Shown in pieces: positions 55,826 to 64,000 of a stretch of DNA of 64,000 bases. Below the pieces are notes generated by a model that worked only from the letters and a program-made list of their open reading frames with translations, was not told the origin of the DNA and searched no databases. How positions within the stretch are numbered: the first letter of the stretch is position 1; every line of letters starts with the position of its first letter. The position numbers were made by a program, and so were the translations under genes. The stretch comes from Symbiodinium microadriaticum. Lineage: Eukaryota; Sar; Dinophyceae; Suessiales; Symbiodiniaceae. Location of the stretch: contig LSRX01000428.1 in the NCBI GenBank assembly GCA_001939145.1, positions 253,534 to 317,533 of the forward strand, given 5' to 3'.

Positions 55826-58060
55826 TCAAGCAACCAAAAGCGAAGCACACTCGCTACGCAGCGCAGCCGCTTCCTTGCTGTTCCGCCTGGAGAAGGCTTG
55901 TTCTTGAGGCCTGGGTATCAATTTCGACCGCTTGTCGAGCTTGATATCGATGGGTGGCGCATGATGGAACTAGAGGGAACCACCTTTTAATCCTGCCAAC
56001 TGCAAGACCGGATATTGGACTCGGGCGTGTCGAGCTCCCTCTCAGACCTGCTGCCTGATGCGACCTGCCAGCGAAGCTCGGCAGTCCGCACTTCGCTTTG
56101 GACAGGTCATGACCTCTTTGCAACCGTGGCTTTGCTGCAGCCGCCTTTCAGAATTTCAGCCCTTTTTCCAATGTGCTTGAAGAGCTTCCTTTGGCTCAGG
56201 TTTTCTATGGTCCCAACACCTATGCATCAATCTTGAGTGTCTTGAAAGAATGCCGGCTTGCAGCAACCGCGTGAGACAGCCTCAGCGCAGAAAAGCAGAG
56301 GGCGCCGTCCAGCTATGTACAACTTCATATGTACAAGGCCTGATCCTCATTCATTCATTCGTCGTCGGATGCAGGAATTTAGTCTTGTCTAAGAAGCTGG
56401 AGCACGTGCTCTTGTTATGCGGGTTCGACGTTGTGAGCAATGGCGAGAAGCTCTTTTCAAGGCGTCAAATCCGGATCAAGCGAATTCAGCGGGAAAGCGC
56501 AAGACTCTGTGCATGAGTTTCTCAGTGACGTACAGATTGCCTGCAGCTGTCAGATGTGTCACGAGGCAGGTGAGCAATGAGCTCCGTCAAATTCCATCCA
56601 GAAACCAACCGTCTAATTACAAGTACTTGGATTCCGAGGAGCAGTCGGCATCAAAGCAGATCCTGAGGGTCCGATTCGAGAAAGTCTCAACATTTGCAAA
56701 AGGCCTGTTGTGGCTGACGCAGCCGCAACCGCGAGAACCTCGAAATGCTCTGCTGAAACCTCCGACACCTCAGCTTGCGTGCCGAAGGGCCCGGTGGGCC
56801 CTCTGATGGAACGCCAGTCCTCCAGCAGTTTTCGGCTGAGGCCACGCTGCTCTGACAATACTGAGACCTCTTATTCGATGGAGCTGCCTTTCCCTCGCCC
56901 CGGGGTTGTGCAAGCACAAGACGGGTCGGAAAATCTGGGGAAGATGCATTCGGTACTGCAGCCCACTGCCCGTCCTCGATCGAACCGCAACGAAGATCAA
57001 TTCTCACTACCTTGGTGTCAGTACTGAAACAAACGCCGCCAAGTTGCCAGGGTGCCAACAATCGCAACTCAACATATGTGCAACACAAGGCGCGTTCATA
57101 GTCTTGAACTGTCCCACGTATAGGAACTGCCCGCATCGTGCCTGCAGTGTCTCTGTCTCTCTGACCATCCTGCCCACTCAATTTCGCACCAAGAGCAGAA
57201 AACACCTCCGACAATTGAGCTGTGGTTTTTATTCCTGTGTGTGGAGGGCGAGAAGGAAGCCCTTCCCCGGTGAGGCTATAGCTTCCGCGAGCCGCGAGCT
57301 TCAACTTGTATATCGCTTCAGCGGTTCCCTTCCGCGCCTTTTTCGCTGAGTTTGCTTGCGCAAGTACGGGCTCAAGTCTTGAGGAGGCTTTTGTTTGGGC
57401 AAACTTCTTGCATGGCATGAACCACCAGCAAAGTAAAAACATTTGGACTGTTGATGCAGCTGACATAAAGCGTGCGAAGACACAAGCACATCTGAAGAGG
57501 CTTAGGTCGGTGGCTTTCGGCTTCGGCAACTTCCGGTTTACGCCCTTGGGAACAGGCTTCCGGTTTCCAATCCAAAATTTGGTGTCAGCCCTTGGAAGGA
57601 GGAAAATTTCGGCAGGTTGCCAATACGGTACTCCTGCTGCAAACATTGTGCCAGGTCCGATAGCAACCCCTGCACTTCAGAGATAGCATACGACTGGGTT
57701 TGTTCCACGAAGTCTGCCAAGATCTCGTTCTGCTTGACCAAGGCTTCGGTTTCAGGCCATGCGGGCTGCAATACTGATTCATATAGTGCATGCGCATCTG
57801 TTTTCTGTCTATCAGCTTGTGAATACGCGTGCTTATGATTTCGGGTGATGTGTGTGTGTGTGTGTGTGTGGTTTGCATAAATTCCGATTACGAAGGAATG
57901 CAACCATCGCGATGACTGCAACTTGAGATTGGCTGGGGTTGGGATCAGCTTCCAGGTGTCCTCATCCGCGGAGCTCCCGCACACGTCCCCTACCGTCCTG
58001 AAAATTGAATTCGGAAGATGATGATAATCGTCATGATCATGACAACGCTGATGTGTCATT
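55826..58060 (-). CDS. hypothetical multi-exon gene with a helical N-terminal exon
   Basis: Minus-strand exons, in transcript order: SADEDTWKLIPTPANLKLQS (~57990); a strong helical exon with AWPETEALVKQNEILADFVE, AISEVQGLLSDLAQCLQQEY and GLTPNFGLETGSLFPRA (~57790-57540); pieces of a long open frame at 57646-56687, including FARFMSAASTVQMFLLCWWF, SRLEPVLAQANSAKKARKGT, AQLSEVFSALGAKLSGQDGQ, QDYERALCCTYVELRLLAPW and VVRIDLRCGSIEDGQWAAVP; FDALKRASRHCSQRRTRITR (~56465); and a last exon with PPIDIKLDKRSKLIPRPQEQ and NSKEAAALRSECASLLVA ending at TGA (55826-55828). Some exons share a frame, so part of 57646-56687 may be unspliced. A CA repeat near 57850-57872 lies in an intron. Family not recognised. 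Confidence 0.5.
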
Positions 58061-58325
58061 CCTCTTCCCCCATGATGCTAGTAAAGCTTGCAAGTACTCG
58101 TGCATGGACAGGGCAAGAACCTGATAACAGTAAGCTGGTGGTGTTGCTGACGAGCATGCCTCTGACAACGATGGATAACTCTGAATCCTGCTGGCCTATC
58201 CCAAGAATGACAGCTGTTCACATTGTGCATCAAAAAGCACATCACATAGAGCCAATGCCCTATAAGATGCTAGTCTACCTTCATATACACGAGTGTAGGC
58301 ACACATGGCACTGGATGACTTTTCT

Positions 58326-59800
58326 TTAGGTGCAGCATCCGCGGAGCTTGAGCTTGCTTCCGTGCACACAGTCCCGTGCAAGTTTCTTCGGCCGAAACAA
58401 TTCATTCATACCGCTCAGCATCGTCTTAATGAAATTGCGCAGTAGAAAAAACACGGCTTCATTGGCGAGTTTATTGACATCGACGAACGGTTGAAACCTG
58501 ACCAGGGCACAAGTGAGTAGGGCCCGGCAAGCCCGTCTGCGACAATGGACAGCTCGCCCCGCGGAGTGCGACAGAGCACTCGCCCGGCCGTCCGGTCCGC
58601 AACTAGGAGAGAGCCACCTTCAAGTGATTTTCACACATCTCCCCATGCAACCCGTAGTCAAGCGCCCTGAATCACTGCTGCCAGGAGCAGCTCTGAATGC
58701 CTTAAACTGTTTCCCACATCTCCATTGAAACCCCATCCTTTGCATCGGTCTCGAAACCAGCGATGGTTGCATATCTTGTGCCTTGTGGTGTTACTTGGAG
58801 TCTACTTCCATCATCCAGCCGGAATTTCAGAAATGACGCTTCTACAATTGCACCAACCCGCGCAAATATGGCCAAGTTCACCTGGGCCGAAGGTTACATC
58901 GCAGGGCCGCTCCAAAGCGCGTCCACGACATGTGTCGCCTTGTCGGATCAGTTCCTCGAAACCACCTGTGCGTTTGAAGTGGGCGATGCTTTCCGCAGAA
59001 ATACTACTTCGAGAAGTTTACGCTGTGGCAACAATACAAGTGGTGGTGCTACTGCTAGTGGCGATGGTAGAAGCCATAGCCGCCACAGAAGTAAGAGTGG
59101 TGCCGATGACCAATTGATGGCAAAAGCAACTCGTTTTGCTGAGATTCTGATTGGAAGATGCAGGAAGAGTAGTAATGGCAACAGTGCCCGTAAGAGAAAT
59201 TGCAATTTCAATGATCGTAGCAATGGTATAGGGGCAGTAACACTACTGGATGTGACTTGCATTACAGCAAGCATTCAATTGCCGCACATGGTGGGCAACA
59301 GCTAAGACCCGAGATAACTACGCATGTTGATAGCTGCAGATAACGTGACAAAAATACGGACCTGATCAAGAGTATTGCATGTGCTCAAATGCCAGAACGT
59401 GCACACAGTGGCCGCTAGGAGGCGATGGCAAGGTGGGTGTGCAAACTTCGGGACTGGAAGCAAGCTGCTGTGCTGGCAATCATGGAGAAGACATGTGCAG
59501 CCTCATACGAACTCCGCACCATATCCACAACCACAGCGACATTCCAGCACTGCTAGGCCTTCCTGCTGGCCGGACTTCATTCATGTGCTTCATGTGCATA
59601 CTATCTGGACTGGCGCATCTTGAACAAACCAGTCGTCACCCACACACCAACACACGTTCTGAGTAGCTTCCAGCATCCCGAAGATGTTGTAAGCGATCCG
59701 GCGCGTTGCACATGTCGCCGTCGTTGGCTGAGGTACAGGTAAAGGACTCTCAGCATGTTACACACAACACAAACGCACGTTCTCCCTAGCCCAATTTCGC

Positions 59801-59835
<35 letters not shown>

Positions 59836-59921
59836 CACACACACACACACACCCACACACACACACACACACACACCCACACACACACACACACACACAC
59901 CCACACACACACACACACACA

Positions 59922-59958
<37 letters not shown>

Positions 59959-61935
59959 TCTTCTCCTAGGCATTGGGGGCGGGTCAGGCCCCTGGGCAGT
60001 TTGCCCGCCCGCATCTGCGGGCCATTGGAGGCGTGTGAAAGCTTAAATGGGATGTTGACTGCAACGAGCTTTACGTTAGTGTATCGACACAAACCCCTCT
60101 CTGTCTCGCACCGACCCACCTCCACCTACGCCTGTGATGTAGGCCGACCCACGCGTTCCGATGCAACGGGCGCAAGACTATGCAGCACCAATCTAGGCGC
60201 CATGCGTTGAATATCCAAACGCAACAACCAAGGCGATTGTGCAGCTGGTGCCTGCTGCTACCTTCCATTTGCCGGCTCGTTTCGTTCGTTCACACTTTTT
60301 TCTAGCAGTTTGCTTCTTGCGTCCGATGTTTGATTCGAAGTGGGAGCAATGATAACGATAGACAATGGAAAAGAAAACAGCGGCAGCAAAGCCCGTGCTC
60401 GTGAATCCACGCCTCGGTGGAGGAATCGAACCACTCTCCCATTCCTAGGAAAATGGTTGCCAAGTTGTGCTTGCGTCCGTGGATTCCGCAAATCTGCAAC
60501 CGTGTCCAAAGAAACCGTTGCATATTTCACCGAGTCGGTGCAGCCGTGCAGCAGATGATCGGCAACCTCACCAGACTCTTGCAGACTGCACTGTCCAGGT
60601 CTGCATTGAGTACAGCACCACTCGTCATAAGCTATTTATTCGCGATCAGAACGACTTAGCATCTGCTTCATCACCGGCTTGGCACTGGGACAAGCTCGGG
60701 GATGGGGCACGAAAACACCCACCGTTGCAACTGCTGTTCAACTAACTCTTCTCGGAAACTCTGGCCACAGACTTGACAGATTCATTAAGTGCGAGTACAT
60801 TCAAACGAGTAGCCACAACGCCCTCTGGGCTTGCACAAAGACCGCAATGGTCCGCCAAATTCGCAGCTGCAGCCTCTTGGCACAAGCGGTCCTGATTGTT
60901 GTTAGCTGCTGAAATCGGGGCTTCTCACAATCTTGCGACCCACAGAACTTCGTCTCCTCTCCAACACGCCAGTCCCAACGAGCCAGGCCCTGATACGTCG
61001 TGGCAACGATGGAGCCGTCACAGTCCAAGCACACCTCAAGTCCGAGTGTGGGGAACGCTGGGCAGTTCGGCTGAAGCTGAGGAGAACATCAGTAGTAAGC
61101 CGACTGATGCTCAAAGCTTCTGGGCGCTGACCAGAGACACCAAGGAACTGCATAGCTGACAGAGTCATCGTCTTCAGCCTTGCTGAACTCCCCCAGCGGC
61201 TGACCGCGACCGTTCCTCCAAAGCTCGATGGACAGCCGAAGAACTTAATGCGGAAAGGTGCAACGAAAAACATCGCAGGTTTCCTCCACCGGCAGATGCG
61301 GTCGTTTTCTGGATCGGCTACGAGCAGGGACCCATCGGCACAGCAAGCCACGCGCTGCGGATAGCTGAGATCCAAGTCACCTCGCAAAGATGTTGCATCC
61401 GAAGGTAACATATTGGTGGTGCATGCAATGCTTTCACTCCAGGTCTGCCTTCACCCTGTTGTCCACCTGCTACGACTTCGCCCTTGTCTGCTGGATGAGA
61501 AAGTTGAGGTATGAGGTAGTGCCAGCAGTTCAGGATGAGATGATCCTTCGGCTATCGCGATTGTTGCAGCTATCAGCTCAAGCGGTTCGGCAGCATGGCC
61601 TTTGAACGATTTGCTGATGGAGCATTCTGGCCGATGGCCCGACTTCTGGCAGCATTAAACAGACCTAATGCTTCTACGCATTGAAAGGAAGTAGAGGGAT
61701 CTGCGAAGTTGTTCAGCCTTCAGCAAAGCTTGCCAGCTCTCTCCCTTTCCGTTCTGTCATCCTCATCTCCAAAGCTGACCCAGACACAAGCACACCTTCG
61801 AAAGATTTCGAAAGTGCCAACCTAAACCTGGAACAGCGCGATGGCATTCTGACGGCTTGATGAGGATCTGTTGTCAGGTGCTGTCGCCCAAACTCAAAAA
61901 TAGTTCGCAGCTCCAACCGAATACGCAACAAGAAC
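58326..61935 (-). CDS. NHL-repeat beta-propeller protein
   Basis: Minus-strand exons, in transcript order: [19 protein letters not shown] (~61925, possibly part of the gene); [20 protein letters not shown] (~61500); [20 protein letters not shown] then DRICRWR (~61370-61290); [19 protein letters not shown] then DDDSVSYA before GT (~61230-61155); [20 protein letters not shown] then [14 protein letters not shown] (~61085-60930); [20 protein letters not shown] (~60480-60400); [20 protein letters not shown] then DVTFGPG (~58960-58850); [20 protein letters not shown] then [16 protein letters not shown] (~58625-58510); and [20 protein letters not shown], then a helix with [13 protein letters not shown] and TAA (58326-58328). 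The [14 protein letters not shown] pattern is the NHL blade signature; such propellers bind proteins or RNA. Exon joins are not all fixed. Confidence 0.65.
59790..59956. repeat. CA microsatellite with regular CCC interruptions
   Basis: CAGA units (about 59801-59832) pass into a CA tract broken by CCC at 59852, 59876, 59900 and 59926. The spacing of 24, 24 and 26 bases gives a higher-order unit of about 24 bases. It sits in an intron of the NHL gene. Open frames across it encode only His-Thr or Cys-Val repeats. Confidence 0.9.
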
Positions 61936-61939
61936 CCTC

Positions 61940-63285
61940 GCCTTGCATGTCTGGGAGTGAGCGCTGAAACAACCCTTCAATAACTGAGAGCAGTACTAGT
62001 GGTGTGCCTTGTTAGAATGAACGATGGCCATATTTCTGAACTTACGCTTGAAGCACCGTCCTGCTGCAGCAAACTCGCCAAAGCCTCAGCTGATCAAAGC
62101 ACTTCCGTCTGAATTATTCTTGTCAATAATCTCATGCTTATAATTCTTAAGACTATAATCGTCATGTTTTTGCTTGTTAATGCTATAATCGCCAAAAACT
62201 GCTATCAATACTACCAGTGTTCTTATGACTCTGTTTCGGCCGGAGAGCTTCCAACCGGGCCACAGCTAAGGAGTAGCACTGCCAAACGTCGGCCAGCTCC
62301 TCGGCCAAGGCGGAAGGGACACTTTGGCTTGTTGTTTTAAGCTCCTTGGCTTGTTGCTTTACACTCCTTTTTTGCACTCCTTGGCTTTGTCCTTCGTGTT
62401 CTGTGTCAAGCTGCTTGGCGTTTTGTTTTAAGCTCGTTGGTCTTTTGTTGTAAGCTGTGTTTTGGTTTGGGTTTATGTTTCAAGCTCCGTGGTTTTTTGT
62501 TTCCAACTTTCCTTGGCTTTTTGGTTTACGCTCCTTGGGATTTTGTTTTAAGCTACTTGGGTGTTTTGGTTTAAGTTTTTTGGGCTTTTTGGTTTAAGCT
62601 CCTTGGCTTGTTGGTTCAAGCTCCTGGCTGTTTGATTTAAGCTCAGCTCGACGTGTTTCTTCTTTCACAGCTTGAACACTTCAGTGTTTACGCTCTCGCA
62701 ACTCGGACAATCCAAAGGAGGCCTCTCGATGCGCATGCGGACTACGCCAGCGAAACTCTGAGGGCGACAATGTTCGGCACAACAAAGCTACGGTTGCGCC
62801 TCAACTCACTCGAGTAGCGACTTTGCGCCGAGGGCACGGCATTTACGCTCTCATAAACTCGGACATGCCAGGTGAGGTCTCGGTGTTGGGATGACACTCT
62901 GTGTGCGCGGTTGATCAAAAAATAAAATCAGACCAACACAGCTTCGAATGCATTTAAGCACGCGCTTTTTGGGCTCGTCACTCCTTCAATTCAAAGTACA
63001 CCATACACCATCCTCTGCAGGAAAGCATGACCAGAGTGGCATCTTCCAAAAGATCTGGCTAGATGTGAGGATGCAAACCCACACCCGCCACCACTACCAC
63101 AGCTCCACAGTCTGCGTTTATGCACAGCAGCGGCTTTGGCACGAGGAAACCGGGCAAGGCCAAAGGCTCGTTTAGAAGCTTGGAATGGCCTGTCATATGG
63201 ATTGTTGAGCTTCTCTCTTCTGCGGGTTTGTAGGCAGTGGCTTTGGGGATCGAAAGCGACTTTGCGCTACCACTCTCGCTGACAA
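61940..63285. other. intergenic stretch with a T-rich minisatellite
   Basis: Apart from the repeat at 62330-62650 I see no convincing exon. It is the upstream flank of the NHL gene and the downstream flank of the gene ending at 63289. Confidence 0.45.
62330..62650. repeat. T/G-rich minisatellite, core TTTAAGCTCCTTGG
   Basis: The core TTTAAGCTCCTTGGCTTTTTGG or a variant recurs about ten times at roughly 28-35 base spacing. Variation is mostly at the two bases after AAGCT. The core AAGCTNNTTGG is shared with the 20.6-21.1 kb minisatellite 41 kb away (AAGCTATTGGG), in the same orientation. Confidence 0.7.
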
Positions 63286-63288
63286 GTG

Positions 63289-63768
63289 TTACTTGGAAAT
63301 CGGAATGCTGCTAGCACCGCCGGCATAGCGGGAGATCGGTTGTTGCGCACATGCTGCAAAAGGGTCGGAGTTACCCCTAGGCCGGTTTCTGCGACACACT
63401 CGCCATGTGCCCTGAATCCCTGTGGCCTCAAAGTCCACAATGCTTCTGTTGCAACGTTGGTGACATCCCCTGTTCTTCTTTCGGCTTGAGCGCATCGGCG
63501 ATCGCATTTCCAGATCCATGCCGGCCTCTGGCTCCATGCATGATCCATTCTCCTGTAGTGGCCGAAGCCTAGGAGTGTAGAGTGTGACCTTCTTAGGCCC
63601 AATCCAAGCCGCCCACAGGCCCCTTAGGGTCCCTACATCCCCAACATCCAGACGCTCTTGCCACGCTAAGGCATGGGCCAGGTCCTGTAAGCGTCGCAGT
63701 GATGTCTTGAAGACATGGCGATGCCTTCGGATTGGGCGAGGCGATTTTTTTGCTACAAAAGTATACAA
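63289..63768 (-). CDS. C-terminal exon(s) of a basic hypothetical protein
   Basis: A 160-codon minus-strand frame has coding-like composition: RRHRHVFKTSLRRLQDLAHA, LAWQERLDVGDVGTLRGLWA, WIGPKKVTLYTPRLRPLQEN and a basic segment with RSPMRSSRKKNRGC. A second frame (63602-63267) contains TEALWTLRPQGFRAHGECVA and LGVTPTLLQHVRNNRSPAM. The switch suggests an intron near 63450-63500. The start lies to the right, beyond an A+T repeat. No domain is recognised. Confidence 0.4.
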   Translation of the reverse strand: MYTFVAKKSPRPIRRHRHVFKTSLRRLQDLAHALAWQERLDVGDVGTLRGLWAAWIGPKKVTLYTPRLRPLQENGSCMEPEAGMDLEMRSPMRSSRKKNRGCHQRCNRSIVDFEATGIQGTWRVCRRNRPRGNSDPFAACAQQPISRYAGGASSIPISK

Positions 63769-63799
63769 TCAAAAGCAATATATACAAACAAGACATTAC

Positions 63800-64000
63800 A
63801 CGTTGCACAAAATAGTATAATACAGTAGTATAACACAATATAGCATACTATAAGATATAGTCCGACAGCATACTAAGATGATATCATATAATATGATAAG
63901 ACACGATGTGATACAATAATATAATATTACATTCGATTACACTATGTTCATTCACTATTTTCCATTATATTATCCCATTCCATTCTGTTGTATTTTCGAT
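63800..64000. repeat. degenerate five-base-period A+T satellite at the right edge
   Basis: About 200 bases reduce to pentamers of the ATTCC/ATTAT/ATAAT/ACATT type (for example CCATTATATTATCCCATTCC). It is the longest member of this repeat class in the window and runs off the edge. Confidence 0.65.

Noticed and set aside
59755-60210. 151-codon frame encoding His-Thr repeats, and antisense frames encoding Cys-Val repeats
   Set aside because: These are translation of the CA microsatellite in an intron.
60381-60440. Minus-strand GGTTCGATTCC resembling a tRNA T-loop
   Set aside because: The flanking bases do not form a five-pair T-stem, no acceptor or anticodon stem fits, and the same bases are coding in an NHL-gene exon ([14 protein letters not shown]).
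1-64000. Dinoflagellate spliced-leader relics (CCATTTTGGCTCAAG-type)
   Set aside because: I looked for the TTTTGGCTCAAG core and found only partial words such as GGCTCAAG in coding sequence. No convincing relic was found by eye.
1-64000. CRISPR arrays, rRNA genes, insertion sequences, bacterial promoters or ribosome binding sites
   Set aside because: The repeats are tandem mini- or microsatellites without unique equal-length spacers, no rRNA-like conserved blocks were seen, and the gene structure is eukaryotic.

Overview
This looks like nuclear DNA from a dinoflagellate, most likely a Symbiodiniaceae/Suessiales-type genome. The reasons are short exons cut by short introns with non-canonical GC-AG and GA-AG ends, long same-strand gene blocks, a degraded fragment that resembles a dinoflagellate retroelement gag-like ORF, dense microsatellites, and a multi-exon membrane protein that resembles (from memory) a large dinoflagellate family. 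There is no bacterial operon structure, rRNA, tRNA or CRISPR array. Most genes are broken into exons of 60-200 nt, so no single open frame represents them. I found exons by reading all frames for coding-like stretches bounded by plausible splice sites. Except where stated, gene limits and exon joins are estimates.

Layout. 0-3.5 kb carries plus-strand coding (a partial exon at the left edge and a multi-exon hypothetical gene at 2.1-3.5 kb). 5.5-6.6 kb carries minus-strand exons, so the two blocks converge at 3.5-5.5 kb. 6.9-9.8 kb is an A+T-rich island without genes but with a three-hairpin cluster and two minisatellites. A diverged ~185-bp tandem repeat follows at 10.5-11.2 kb. From 11.7 kb to the right edge nearly all convincing coding sequence is on the minus strand: two large unrecognised multi-exon genes (11.7-14.4 and 16.0-20.0 kb), minisatellites (20.6-21.5 kb), a Lys/Ala-rich basic protein (22.3-22.8 kb), a trinucleotide-repeat block (23.3-23.7 kb) and another large multi-exon gene (23.9-28.6 kb).

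The centre (29.8-37.4 kb) is a direct segmental duplication of ~3.26 kb. Each copy holds a complete three-exon GT1-type (YjiC/macrolide-type) glycosyltransferase. The copies are separated by ~1.1 kb that contains a frameshifted retroelement gag-like fragment. To the right are unrecognised genes (38.1-39.2, 40.0-41.1, 42.1-43.2 kb), a WD40-containing gene with a WW-like exon nearby (43.8-45.4 kb), the multi-pass membrane protein (45.5-49.6 kb), a 21-N gap, a secreted or lumenal sulfotransferase (51.4-53.2 kb), two hypothetical genes (54.3-55.6 and 55.8-58.1 kb), an NHL beta-propeller gene (58.3-61.9 kb), more minisatellite, and a C-terminal exon of another gene (63.3-63.8 kb).

The genes do not form an obvious pathway. 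The recognisable ones point to surface or secretory glycan chemistry (two glycosyltransferases and a sulfotransferase), membrane proteins and scaffold propellers. The most notable signals are the glycosyltransferase duplication with uneven divergence, an intron bounded by a 13/14-nt direct repeat, and dispersed degenerate five-base-period satellites.
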